DNA of 50,770 nucleotides from assembly GCA_030141605.1 (NCBI GenBank), contig JAQGDQ010001270.1, positions 1 to 50,770 of the forward strand, in the 5' to 3' direction. The notes beneath the pieces are model-generated. The model was not told the origin of the DNA. It did no database searches and was given only the letters and a program-made list of their open reading frames with translations. A program made the translations under genes and the position numbers. This DNA comes from Tubiluchus corallicola. Its lineage: Eukaryota > Priapulida > Priapulimorpha > Priapulimorphida > Tubiluchidae. This document shows, one piece after another, positions 25,720-37,485 of this stretch; the first letter of the stretch is position 1, and every line of letters begins with the position of its first letter.

Positions 25720-26645
25720 GTGATAAGCCAGTGATAAGCCATTCAAAGAAGCCAGTGACAAAACATTCATAGAAGCCAGTGACAAGTCCTTCAAATAAGC
25801 CAGTGATAAGCCATTCAAAGAAGCCAGTGACAAGCCTTCCAAAGAAGCCAGTGACAAGCCATTCAAAGAAGCCAGTGACAAGCCATTCAAAGAAGCCAGT
25901 GACAAAACATTCATAGAAGCCAATGACAAGCCATTCAAAGAAGCCAGTGACAAGCCTTTCAAAGAAGCCAGTGACAAGCCTTCCAAAGAAGCCAGTGACA
26001 AGCCATTCAAAGAAGCCAGTGACAAGCCATTCAAAGAAGCCAGTGACAAAACATTCATAGAAGCCAGTGACAAGCCATTCAAAGAAGCCAGTGACAAGCC
26101 TTTCAAAGAAGCCAGTGACAAGCCATTCAAAGAAGCCAGTGACAAGCCATTCAAAGAAGCCAGTGACAAGCCTTTCAAAGAAGCCAGTGACAAGCCATTC
26201 AAAAAAGCCAGTGACAAGCCTTCCAAAGAAGCCAGTGACAAGCCATTCAAAGAAGCCAGTGACAAGCCATTCAAAGAAGCCAGTGACAAAACATTCATAG
26301 AAGCCAGTGACAAGCCATTCAAAGGAGCCAGTGACAAGCCATTCAAAGAAGCCAGTGACAAGCCCTTCAAAGAAGCCAGTGATAAGCCATTCAAAGAAGC
26401 CAGTGACAAGCCATTCAAAGAAGTCAGTGACAAGCCATTCAAAGAAGTCAGTGATAACCCATTCAAAGAAGTGAGTGATAAGCCTTTCAAAGAAGCCAGT
26501 GACAAGCCATTCAAAGAAGCCAGTGATAAGCCATTCAAAGAAGCCAGTGATAAGCCTTTCAAAGAAGCCAGTGACAAGCCTTTCAAAGAAGCCAGTGACA
26601 AGCCATTCAAAGAAGCCACTGACAAACCTTTCATAGAAGCCTCTC
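25720..26645. repeat. 24-bp minisatellite, about 38 copies, with higher-order structure
   Basis: The unit is AGTGACAAGCCATTCAAAGA plus AGCC. On the plus strand it reads SDKPFKEA per unit, open from about 25798 to a stop at 26737. On the minus strand two frames stay open for about 314 codons. A variant unit carrying AAACATTCATAG recurs at 25761, 25905, 26049 and 26289, spacings of 144, 144 and 240 bp (6, 6 and 10 units), so blocks of six units have been copied. No start codon, splice signal or promoter supports translation; I treat it as a repeat. Confidence 0.9.
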
Positions 26646-26856
26646 ACAAGTTACAAACGGGAAAAAAATCCCATGCTGCCCGTCATTGTTTTGTAAAAAT
26701 ACAGTCTGAAGAAACATGCAAGCATTTGAGTTTTTAACACTAACAACTAAATTAGTAAAGACACAACATTTTTCTGAAAACGAGATTTCAAGCAGGAATT
26801 TTTGTGACCCCAGTTTAGGCAACTGAGTCGGGGACTGGCACCTAAACATTTGTAGC

Positions 26857-27345
26857 TTAACTTTTTAACGCCTTGGCTCTATCTCCAACTCTTCCTGAAG
26901 CTGGACGCTTGCACTTATGCTTGGACACTGGGTCAGGTAAGTTCTGGTCAAGCCTTGCTTTCTTCCTTGCACTAGGACCAGAACTTTCAGACTCTAAGGT
27001 CAAACCATCGTCTTTCCTCACCAGTTTTGTGGCTTCCACGAGACATTCGTCTACCAAGGCTGCCCAATTTCTGAACTGACCTGGGTTGTCAGCATCTTTG
27101 CTGAATTTGTAAGTCAAGTCAATTACCTGTTTCAAAGTGGACCTTGCTGATATCAGGCTACATTTAAACTGGTTACGCCTCAGTGGTAATTCACTAATTG
27201 CGCAGTTTACTGTCCCATCAGACACATCTTCCATCGTGTCACTATCAGACATCTCTTGGTATTCCCTCTGGATTGAAATCAGGTCATTAATTTTAGAGAA
27301 GCGCCGCCTATGTTTATACTTTGTAATTAAATTGGAAAAGTCCAT
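26857..27345 (-). CDS. Hypothetical 162-residue basic/acidic protein
   Basis: A single uninterrupted frame starts at ATG 27345. It begins MDFSNLITKYKHRRRF, continues with an acidic stretch (SDSDTMEDVSDG), a probably helical middle (TLKQVIDLTYKFSKDADN and FRNWAALVDECLVEATKLV), and ends in a Lys/Arg-rich tail (ARKKARLDQ, KHKCKRPASGR) that could be a nuclear localisation signal. No known domain is recognised. It is more GC-rich and codon-like than its surroundings and lacks low complexity, so it may be a real intronless gene, a terminal exon or part of a DNA transposon. It lies next to the 24-bp array. Confidence 0.45.
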   Translation of the reverse strand: MDFSNLITKYKHRRRFSKINDLISIQREYQEMSDSDTMEDVSDGTVNCAISELPLRRNQFKCSLISARSTLKQVIDLTYKFSKDADNPGQFRNWAALVDECLVEATKLVRKDDGLTLESESSGPSARKKARLDQNLPDPVSKHKCKRPASGRVGDRAKALKS

Positions 27346-28665
27346 TGCACGTGGAAAGTAACTACAAATATGAACAATTTACTAAGTAAGTATAGTGGTT
27401 TGACATAATATGCCATCTATACCATTGATTAAAGAATGAAACCTCTGTTACCGTGTGTGCGTGTGCGTGTGCGCGTTTGTTACTTGCTTGTGACCTGCTT
27501 TATTCGTTTATTATAAGCATAATGCAGCACAAAAAATGACTATTATACAGCACATAATCATCATACTATGCAGCACAAAAATAGGCACATTTCAGCACAA
27601 TTTTGATTTTTATCCAACATAACATACTGCCATATAATCAGAAAACTGTGCAAAATAATGATAATATTGACTGCTATACAGCACACAATTAATTATCATA
27701 TAAACATAATACAGTAGAAAAATAAGCATAATTGCAAAACTACAAAACAAACCGTGAAAGACAAATCTGTCGAAATACACAGCTCAACATTTTAAACTTC
27801 GATAAGCGACTGAGTTGTGGATTGCATTATTAATTATTAATGAGAAAAACTAACATTCTGCAAAGGCTGTATGTGATGGTGTAATGTTTTACTGTGTGAC
27901 TGGTTATGATCACAAACATGAAGAACATTTTTAATAAAACTAGTATTACTTGTAACCTTAATTTCGAATGCTTAAGCTCTGTGTTTTCTAGGCATTCACG
28001 ATAGAAGGAAAACAACTACATACGTGATCTGTAACTTTGTATAGCTGGTAACTCGCTTCACATCACACGCAGGTTGATGCGTCAGCATCGCTACCTCGGC
28101 GGATTACGCTTTTACCATTCTGAGGCTACGAGAGTGATGAATCATTATTGCTGCAGTTTTAAATTTAGTATTCTTAGTTATCAGTTATTACTGTCATTAT
28201 TGTGAGAACTTGTACGAATTTATTTTGCTCACATCTATTGTACGGATTTGATCACATCTTTTTTTTATGTATTCTCTTTTCATGTACATGAATAGCAATT
28301 AGTAAACGTACATCAAGGCTTCTTTCATTTATAGCACTAAGTAGCCGTGAAACTTACCAGAACATTGTATAACGTGTAGCCTAGTCCCACAAAAAATTAT
28401 GTAACTGTTCAGGCTATCTAGTGCTGTGTCACTTAGGTAGTTCTGCTGGTAAACTTTTTTTTAATAAAGGGGACGTGTATTTTGTGTCGCTGTTTACACT
28501 TAATGACATTGCTAATCTGGCTGAATCAGGTCTCGGCAGGCTTTCTCATACCGACCTCCTGCTTGACCGGGACGGTCAAGAGTGGGGGGAGGATTATGTG
28601 CTGAACCGGCAACAGTGCATTATACGGTTCTATTCATAGGCACCATGCCAGCCAACCTACAGGCA
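27346..28665. other. No firm gene
   Basis: AT-rich sequence with a short GTGTGC tract near 27455-27480 and several diverged CAGCACA-containing copies from 27520 to 27700. A 72-codon plus frame at 28421-28639 has no domain. Confidence 0.35.
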
Positions 28666-28748
28666 ATGTTATGACCTCCACTTTAAACTAGGAAGCCCAT
28701 AACATTACCTGTGATTGGTTGAGCAGTGGTTTCCTTTCCTGAGCAAAT

Positions 28749-28900
28749 TCCTTTCAGCGTTTAGTTAAACACTCAATAATGAATACTCGACTACTGGACT
28801 TGTGGAGCAGGTCCTTTCAGCGTTTAGTTAAGCACTCAATAATGAATACTCGACTACTGGATTTGTGGAGCAGGTCCTTTCTGGGCTTAGTTAAGCACTC
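28749..28900. repeat. 63-bp tandem repeat, 2.4 copies
   Basis: Copies start at 28749, 28812 and 28875 with TCCTTTC and share AATGAATACTCGACTACTGG. Position just before a CRE and TATA-like box suggests a promoter-proximal enhancer repeat inside the putative LTR. Confidence 0.85.
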
Positions 28901-28911
28901 TGTGACGTCCG

Positions 28912-28936
28912 TGACGTCAGTCTGGAATATAAGAAC
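28912..28936 (+). promoter_or_regulatory. CRE plus TATA-like box of the putative LTR
   Basis: TGACGTCA at 28912-28919 follows a half-site TGACGT at 28903. AATATAAG lies about 10 bp further on. Transcription would start near 28955. Motif-based inference only. Confidence 0.35.
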
Positions 28937-29403
28937 TACCGAGCAGCATTGCAACCCCTTCTAATATAGTAGAACTGTATTCTAGTATGATTTTGTGTAT
29001 GTCCCATACTTAGGCTGCATTAATAGCTTAAGTTAGCTAATTACTTATGTTAATTAAATGAGTCATTAGTTAATTACTCATTAAGCGAATTTACCTACTG
29101 CAATAAAGCAAGTTGTGACTGTACATATATGAGCATGCACCTAGTTAGCTCTGGGAAGGGTCCCACCTCATACCTGTCCTAGATCTCTTTTACAAGAAAG
29201 TAAATGATTGGTCATACGCCCAACTGAACAGGCTATCTGGCCAACGAACCGTCGTGTTAAAGGACAAGGTCACCCAGTTTTACCTGTTCTAGAAATTGAA
29301 ACCAGGTTCAACACAGTGTGTCGAACGTGCTAAGCCAGTGAAGTCGTCGAATATGGCTTCCGACGAACATATATTAACAATCGAAGTCAAGACTTAATTA
29401 CTG

Positions 29404-30110
29404 TGGCGACAGAAAGTGATTAAAGGGCACTGACACACCAAAGGGTTAGGTGTTCGAGCCGTGAGGCGGAAACACCAATAAACTGGCTGTTATTCGTTAT
29501 TCACATTCTCTAGAAATAAGAGGTATAAGTCTTGCAATTTTTTGCAAAAAACGGCCGAAAATGGGCATTTTTGGAGGTCTTTCACCTCCCGTTCCTCCTG
29601 GTGGGCCCGATTCGAAAACTTAACACCCAATGGGACCACACTAGATCGAGACCTTTCGTTTGAAATACAGGTCGCCGCAAATGGTGCCGTCGTCGGTACT
29701 GTAGCCTCGAAACTTGCTTATTTTAAGTCCATACCAGCGAAATTAATATATACGTCGTATTTTAACGGTAGAATTCCCTACGACAAATTGTCCTTGTTCC
29801 GAACACGTGCTGCCATCTGTTGTCGACTTACTTAAACACATCTTAGCTGTACAAATATACTGAGTTCTCGCAAGGTCTAAAGGCTATGGAAAACATTCAC
29901 GAGTTCACGATGACTATTGATTCATACGTCTATGTTGTCCAAATCATGTGCTAATTTAAACATAGTTAGTTAACATAGTACTTTAGTTATCATAGTTAAG
30001 AAAGTACATTTAACAGTATATACTTCCTATTTGATGTTGTTTAGTTCTGTGCTTTATTATGGGCTGTGTTATAAAATACAAAATGCAAGAATTACTTTAC
30101 ATGCTCCTTG
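29404..30110. other. Post-LTR leader remnant and unrecognised sequence
   Basis: After the putative primer-binding site there is a short GC-richer block with a 97-codon plus frame at 29542-29835 (MQKTAENGHFWRSF...). It has no recognised domain and may be part of a repeat. Confidence 0.25.
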
Positions 30111-30117
30111 CTGTCTT

Positions 30118-30740
30118 TACTTCTCCTGAACTTTCTTTACTTCTTTACTTTCTTTACTTCTCTTTTAATTTCTTTACTTCTCTTTTACTTTCTTTACTTC
30201 TCCTTTGCTTTATTAACTTTTCTTTTCTTTGCTTTCCTTTTACTTTCTTTAATTTTTCTTTACTTTTTTATTTTTGTTTTACTTTCTGTACTTCTCTTTT
30301 ACTTTCTTTACGTCTCTTTTACTTTCTTTATTTCTCCTTTGCTTTCTTTGCCACTCTTACTTTCGTTACTAATTTTACTTTCTTTACTGCTCCTTTACTT
30401 TTTTACTTTTCTTTTACTTTCCTTGCTTCTCTTTTACTTTCTTTACTTTTATTTTCTTTACATTTGTTTTACTTTCCTTAATTTTGTTTTACTTTCTCTA
30501 CTTCTTCCCTTTGTTTATCGCTCTTTACTTTCTTTACTTCTCTTTTACTTTCTTTTCTTCTCTTTTGCTATCTTTTCTTCTCTTTTACTTTCTCAATTTC
30601 TCCTTTACTTCTCTTTTACTTTCTTTACTTCTTCTTTGCTTCTTTTCTTCTCCTTTGCTTTTTTAATTGTCTTTTACTTTCTTATTTCTCTTTTACTTTC
30701 TCTACTTCTCCTTCACTTTCGTTACTCCTCTTTTATTTTC
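30118..30740. repeat. CTTT-rich polypyrimidine minisatellite (620 bp)
   Basis: Diverged repeats of the type CTTTACTTCTCTTTTACTTT cover the interval, with very few purines on the plus strand. The long Leu/Phe/Ser-rich plus frames here (up to 240 codons) are artefacts of this composition. Confidence 0.9.
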
Positions 30741-31374
30741 GCGCCTGCGCATGGAGGCACGAGACAGACAAATTTCCATTATTGGTTTTTACAGAAAGTT
30801 ACAGTGAACAATCCCATGTGGATTAAATGATTAGTTAGCAAGACCTAGTTCGCTTCAAACATTTCCTTTTCGTTATTTAAATGAGCATTCTTCAAAAAAT
30901 ATTGGAATTACCGAAAATCCCAATGCAGCACAAGTCTAATTCACTTTAGATGTGAGTGAAACTTCAAAATTAATTGCAAATGGCATTACGAATTTGTTGC
31001 GCTGGTTTGTGTGGTTACAGCGCGATTAAAAAATGCAGTAATTAAAATTTTATGTTAGGTTTAAAGAACAACCATCTGTTACGGGACGCACTTTTTTGGC
31101 TAGGCAGACCCTGCAATTGTAAAACACACAAGTTAATATATTACCTGTTTTAGTCTTCATTTTTCGCACATATGTACTTATATGTCAGTAATCAAAAACC
31201 ATGTTTTTTCATCGGTACTTTCAACTGCTTCTGCACATAATAAAATAAACCTTGTTTTTGAAAAATTGGGTACACCTGACACTACCTTGGGTACACTATG
31301 TATGATTTATTGTGTACTTTCTGTGTGAAAATGATCGCAATTAATAACTTTTGAAACAAACAACATGAACAAAG
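30741..31374. other. No gene recognised
   Basis: AT-rich sequence between the polypyrimidine tract and the tRNA-like repeat. Confidence 0.35.
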
Positions 31375-31440
31375 CTTGGATTAGAACCGGGGACTTTAGA
31401 TTGCAATCCTGGCGACCACTAGACCACACAGCTCCTTGTG
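31375..31440 (-). repeat. tRNA-like repeat (SINE head or tRNA pseudogene)
   Basis: On the minus strand: GGAGCTGTGTGGTCTAGTGG (A-box region), then GGATTGCAATCT in the anticodon arm position, and GGTTCTAATCC (B-box). The anticodon loop comes out as 9 nt rather than 7, so it is not a functional tRNA. Pol III-derived SINE is the likeliest source. Confidence 0.45.
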
Positions 31441-31815
31441 ATGAAGCTGTACCCTAATTCAATCTTAATAACTTTACAACTATTTCTCCAACCAGACGTA
31501 ATAGAACTGTGTCTTTTCCTCTAGTTAGAAGTCCTTTCTAAAGAACTTCTTCCACAATCATACGATTTTTGTGAATGCAACTCACGGCCAGACAAATTGT
31601 GCTATCACTACTGAGTCGCGCGCAATACATTGTGAGATTCTACTTTCTCTTCAGATTGAGAATCGTGATGAGATCATCTGTTTGAAATCTGACGAGTTCG
31701 TTTGTTGCTTAGGGATGTCAGCTTTAGACGCAGCAATTCAATTATTTAAGGACAAGGTCATCAATTAAGAGAAAATTTAAACAAAGAACAAATGCTCGAA
31801 ACTTGTTTTGATATA
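31441..31815. other. Unrecognised 65-codon plus frame
   Basis: 31571-31768 reads MNATHGQTNCAITTESRAIH and ends with ALDAAIQLFKDKVIN. No domain, signal peptide or splice context can be assigned. Confidence 0.2.
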
Positions 31816-32060
31816 TAACGGCGCCTTCGGGCTGGCGAGTTCTCCTCTGAGAGTAAACTCACAAGTGTGAACAGCTTTGCGAGAACTGTCGCGAGTTTTA
31901 CTGAGTGTGAACTCGCGCCTTCTGTCGGAGAGAACTCGCAACAACTCTCGGAGAGTTTGCGAAAACTTGTCTTGCCGACAGAATTCGCAAAGCCGTTGAC
32001 ACTTAGGAGTTTACACTCAGAGCGAAAACTCACTAGAGAAAAATCGTTAGTCTGAATGCT
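31816..32060. mobile_element. MITE-like inverted-repeat element, copy 1
   Basis: GAGTTCTCCTCTGAGAGTAA ACTCACAAGTGT on the left matches the reverse complement of the right end (GAGTTTTCGCTCTGAGTGTA). The inside is rich in GAGTTTGCGA/ACTCGCG words. It belongs with the copy at 37486-37660 and the partial ends at 43272 and about 50670, all sharing a GGCGCGTTCA-type end. Confidence 0.55.
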
Positions 32061-33020
32061 AGTCTGAAAGTAAAGAAACTTAGCTAATACACTGTGTATT
32101 GTAGCAAAAAGGTCACAAAAAATGAATTTATCATATCATATCAAGGCTAAATTTAGCTTTGCAGAACTGCTGTTCCTGCTAAATGGTTAACGTCTTTTTT
32201 TGTACAAGGTTATTTGGCTGTTTCGGTTTGGTAAAATTTCTCAGAAATGAGCTGGACTAATGACTGAGGGTCAATCAACCTGCGTTACATAACAGTCACA
32301 CTTTATCAATTTTGTGTTTGACTGTAAATCTCTGACTAACAACTTGTAACGAAATACAAGATCTTTAACTAGTTGCACTCCTTGCATTTCTGACAGAAAT
32401 CTTGTTTTCTACTTCATTTTTTATCAAAGTCTTGACTGCAACAAGCTTGGACTGCTGTACACTATTAGAAAATTACATCGTATCTTCTGCTAAACTAATT
32501 AAAGCTTAGATGGGCATGTTCATATCCAATTTACGACAACGTAGACTAAATAATTCATGTAACATAATCACTAGTTTATCGTCGACTGAAATTCTGTAAT
32601 TGAATTACAAACTGTTGCTGCAACAGTTAATATAGAATTAAACAAATCTTAAACGAATTATGGTCTCTTAACAGTTTCGCTCTAGCACAAAAATTATCGT
32701 TGCCGCAGGAGAGTTTTTTTAACAAGATTTTGTTTGATTTATTAAATCGCGAATTTTCCCTTAATGCGGAAGTAGTAACAGAAGTTCGACAAAGAAAGAT
32801 TTGTGAAATAGAAATGTAATTTTTCTCCATATTATTTAATCTTCACATCTCTGATTTACAAAATAAAGAATACAAGTTTGTATCATTATGGAGGAGTGAT
32901 TATATCTAAATTTACCCTTAAATTTCTATGGACACATCCTAAAAATTTGACAGATATTTGTGGTAGAAAAGATTTCACTGTTTTATTTAGTTATTTAATT
33001 GTTCATAGTAGGAACCACAA

Positions 33021-33055
<35 letters not shown>

Positions 33056-35589
33056 TATATAAATAATATTTTCCTTAGTCAATTCCTTTGTTCTGATGAA
33101 GATACCGTATATCTAAATGAAATTTATGCTGAAATATACTTGCTGTGTGTGTGTTTTGCTCTAGTCTTTTTGTTAATATATATATCTATACATAAATGTA
33201 GACCTTATCAGCAATTTAAACTATGCGTTTGGCCAGCAGTGTTTGAGTAACAGAAATATGCAGTTCTGATGAACCAGGAACATTAAGATAAACTTTATTA
33301 ACAACCGAGTACTCAAGATTTTGTAATATTGTAACTAAATGAAACACAGACATTCAAACTGCTCTGAGCTGATGTGTCATATTTTCAATCTATTGGATTA
33401 ATAAAAATAATAATAATATATTTCATCAGTAAATGGGTAAGGATGTGAAGGCAGAGAATTCCCATAAGACTTGCTGTATTGTAAAAAAACTAGCGTCCTT
33501 CCCAAACAATATGGATTACAATTAAGTTTTTTTTATAAATAATATTTTTTTAATCTTGCTTGTTCGCACAGGCTTACATGTTTTTGTAAAAAATTGGTTG
33601 ATACTTGACGTAAAACATTTCATATTATTAGGCAGCAGTCATCTTTACAATATAGTAAGCTTAGAGGCACTCTCTGTCTCCACATCCGTAACCGATGCGA
33701 AGGGTTACAGGTGCTAAGCTGAGAAAGAACAAGTATCGTGTTTGAAGGTTTTCACGTGACATACCATGCTGCAGAGTTTTGCCCGCAGCCTGGGTTATTG
33801 CTGCAACCAGTCAGCTTAAACAGCTAAAGTGTTCGAAACATGGATGCTGCTTTTTTAAACTCAAATGTTAGTTAGTCAATATTTGTACTAATTTGGATAT
33901 GAAAGTTTATTCTTAGACTAACCGCTTGCTGCCCTGAAAGAACCTATCACTTCACGATGAAACCTTGTTGCTTGTAACGTTAATCCTTTAATAGCATTGT
34001 AAATAACTATAAATAAGAAATACGTGGCTGAAAACATTTCACTTACTTTAAACACGTTTGCTGTTGCTGTATTTGTTATAATCGTTAGAAAAGCAAGCTG
34101 GCCATGTCCACTAGTAACAGTATCGTAGGTACTTCTGCGTACCATTCTTTCTAACTAGGGTAAATATTTTAAATTAGCAATAAAAAATGTAAAACTTCAA
34201 GAATGATGTTTCAAACCTTTTCACGTAAGGAAAAAAAACTAGACACAACAATAACGACATCGCTATGTTATCGAGGTGACCACACATCGGAGTGAAATAA
34301 CTCTGCTTGATGAACCTCGGAACAACATTATACAAATTAAACTTTGATTTGATCATTTTATTCATTATCAATTAGTGATCGTGTCAGTTGATCATTCATT
34401 GTCAACAATCTGCTATTTTTGTGTCTGCGTTGACTGCGTCAACTTAGAATTTCTTTATCTGCAAAACTTTATCTAATTGAACGCCCATCACACTACAGTA
34501 TACAGTTTAACGACTGTCACAGAATATGCTTGATGTGCGATAAATGCCACTACTACTGCTTTTGAATTACCGTACTACTGTAAGTAATTAACATTAATTG
34601 TGTAAATAATTAATTTACAGATTTTTGTCGACTTTTAGATACGCATGTAAACTTGCCAGCACGTAGTATGTACCGGGCTGATTACTTAGTTTATAGAATT
34701 CGCTCTGCAAGTTAAAAAAGATTCTGAAGCACCTGGTAGGTTAAAGTGTTTATTTTACATGGAAACGTGATGACGTCATTTTTTATCTAAAATCAACGCC
34801 CCCAAGCGTAAAGAATCACGACTTTAAATTGATTTCACTAATTACACGAGACGCTTATCAAAATTTTATTGCTGAAACTTTCTAGCATATGAAGATAAGT
34901 TCAACATTCCGAGAGACTTGACTTTTCCTTTAAATATTTAGACCAACTGACAGGTAGTTTGGCGAATCAGAAACACGTAAATATTAGAGTGAAAGTTTTA
35001 TATGAACTTCATTACTAAATACCGTTATTGACAACAATGTTGAAAGCGTGTCAGTATTTTGCTATGTCAAATTATACGTACTCGTAATATACAAGTCTCT
35101 ATAGCCTTATTTTCCTTGAACGTTTTTACAAGAGTAAATTACTAAATACCGCTAATGCCTACAGGGTAGGAAACGCGTCAAGGTCTCCCCGCTCAAGAGA
35201 AGAAAGAATATATATATATATACAGCACGTCAACTTACTAATAGACTACTCTATTCAGCGGTAAATTCAGAAAGGTAAAAATCAACTTATTAATACGGTA
35301 ATGCGGTCAAGACACGGTTCTCTTGAACAATTTTCAAGCAAATCAGACTAATGCCATAATAAAAAAAAATTAAACTCATTTGGCACCACATTAGCGGGGG
35401 GGGGGGGGGAGTTGCTGTAATTATAATGTTTAAACTCTGTAAAAAATTGTTTACTTTTAGGTTTGAACTAGTTTCTTTAAAGCAAAACCGAACCTAATCT
35501 TAAACTGTATGTCAAAGCAATCTATTCTTTAAAATAGTGAAAGGAAACAAACTATTTTTTCAGGAATGACTTATGTGAAAGAATTATTA
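32061..35589. other. Gene-poor AT-rich intergenic DNA
   Basis: Contains an (AT)n run at 33023-33060 and a G-run at 35396-35410. No domain-bearing frame or splice-consistent exon was seen. Confidence 0.4.
33023..33060. repeat. (AT)n microsatellite
   Basis: About 14 perfect AT dinucleotides, followed by an imperfect continuation. Confidence 0.9.
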
Positions 35590-35925
35590 CCACACAAACA
35601 CAATTTCACGTTTCCCCCCCCCCCCCCATTCTTCACTGTTACATGCATTTTCCTATTTGCTAGCTAGACTGGCACTAGCGTCTGCATTTCGGAAACGCAT
35701 TGCAAAAGAGTACCTCTCAATTTAGATGTGTTAGTTTGAGACGTACTGCATACATTGGAAAGCTCATACGTGAATATCTTACAGTAGCACTGTACTTAAA
35801 TTTTCGCTTTCGCATACACGCGTAAGACGCTCGTGGAATATTTTTGCTCTTGAAAATTATGTTAGTTTGTGATGTCACAAGAAGTTGGTCTCGCCAGGAG
35901 TAAATTCAGATTTTAATCTATTAGA
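35590..35925 (+). repeat. Copy C of the dispersed exon-like repeat
   Basis: It aligns with the reverse complement of 39060-39484: AAACACAATTTCACGTT, TTCTTC..CTCTTACATG-like block, a TTTGCTAG acceptor-like site, CACTAGCG.CTGCAT, TTTAGATGTGTTAGTTT, AGTAGCACTGTACTT and CTCGTGGAAT. The reading frame of the 39263-39484 copy is broken here by indels, and a 14-bp C-run is inserted at 35617. Confidence 0.6.
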
Positions 35926-37477
35926 AACGCTTTTCCAGTATTATTGGTGTTAAAATGTATCAGGGAAGCTGGTGAAAAATCATCCTGCCTTTCTTTAAAT
36001 TTTAAGATGATTGAAAATGAACAAGGTGAGACGGTGACAGTCGAAAAGCTCAGTCCACAAACTGAATGTAAAAGAAACAAAGATTTTAATCGCATTATTT
36101 TCATGATAGTTTTTCATCACAAGCAGGTTTGATTTGCATGCAAAATGCTACTGTAATAAATAAATGCCCATCACGTGACTCAATATTTCAATAATAAACA
36201 ACAATAAGCTCTGAAATCCGAACAATAATAAATAAAAAAGATCAGAAAATAAATTTAGCAAAAAGTTACTACTGCTGCTGCTGCTACTGGCTGCATTTGT
36301 TTACAGTTTACTAGAAGACAAAGACGTCTTAATTAGTTACTTTTAGCAGATAATAAAAAGTGAAAACGTGGACTAGTTTGTGCGATAGACAGATGACCAA
36401 TTTTGTAAGTAGAACAAAAATAGATTTGTTTTCTATACACGTCCAGCAACTTTACCCTGGGGAAAAAAATTCGTGTTTTCTTTTAAACTGTCTTACGTTC
36501 AATAACACCTTCCACGCCTGTCACAGTTCTGCAATGAAGAACGCAATCAGTAATGAAGCCTAGTTTTCCAATGTGTCGCAAAAATCTTCTTTTGTCTACG
36601 GACTTAGTAAGACGATCATCTGGGTCACTAAGCCCTGAATCTTGCTATTTAAACTTTGCTGATGTATTACTAAGCTACTATTTGAGCCAAGTACAAGTGC
36701 TTTTATTAATATTAGACAATTGTTTTATTAAAATTTACAATGAAAATGCAAGCCATACTAGTAAGTATAATATACAATCTATTTTAAGTAAAAATAGTAC
36801 AATAAGTAAAAAAATTCTTTATGTTAAAAGTACTTGTTTTGCATGTTGCACAGTGAATTTGTTATTCTTACAATTATTCGCTCACTCAATCATGTATTTC
36901 ATTCATCGTGCACACTTTTTTCATCTCTTCTCTTTTTCAAATTTCAGTCATTTTAAACTGTTTATTTCTATATTTGGACTAATATAATTTATGCTTAGTT
37001 AGTCGGTCACTTTAATGTCAATTTAGAGTTTGTATGAAGTATTCGGACCATTTTGTTATAACAAATACTAGGCAAATTTCGTCAGTTTGACAGGTTGATT
37101 CGTTCTTAATTTGCAAACTTTGTTCTTAATTTAATTTCAAAGATTAAATGACGTCAAATATGAAGTTAATTTTGGACGTTGAATTTTCATTTTGCTTACG
37201 TCACGCACAACTTACGATTTTTGTCGTTTTGAATTTTGATTAGTCAAATGAAACCCCGTTCCAGGATGATTAAACAAACCTCGTTCCAGGATGATTAAAC
37301 AAATTCGTTTATATGATAATGTAAATCGATATTGTAATTAAATGCAAAACATGCAGAAAGTGTTGCTTGGTTTTTGTAAAGTTCCTTTATACTTTCACGC
37401 TGAAATAGTTTGTATTTATTTTGTGTACTTAACTTGTCTTGTACTTTCATAAATGAAAAAGTCATTATTCAGGATAC
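35926..37477. other. No gene recognised
   Basis: Open frames at 35944-36132 and 36553-36987 lack domains or splice support. The missing first exon of the pentraxin gene could lie in this interval or in 37660-38340. Confidence 0.35.
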
Positions 37478-37485
37478 AGAGGGTT

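Larger units (their letters stand above)
28666..29403 (+). mobile_element. Probable retrotransposon 5' LTR (about 740 bp)
   Basis: It begins TGTTATGACC and is directly followed by TGGCGACAGAAAGTG at 29404, a sequence of the kind seen as the tRNA primer-binding site just inside Ty3/gypsy-type LTRs. Inside, in the right order, are 63-bp tandem repeats (28749-28900), two TGACGT sites including a full CRE TGACGTCA (28912-28919), a TATA-like AATATAAG near 28927, and AATAAA at 29102. This is U3 enhancer, promoter and R polyadenylation logic. No gag or pol frame follows, so the internal region is lost. The LTR does not end in CA, and no second LTR is in the window. Confidence 0.45.

Noticed and set aside
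30059-30830. Three long Leu/Phe/Ser-rich frames resembling membrane proteins
   Set aside because: All are readings of the CTTT-rich polypyrimidine tract in different frames.
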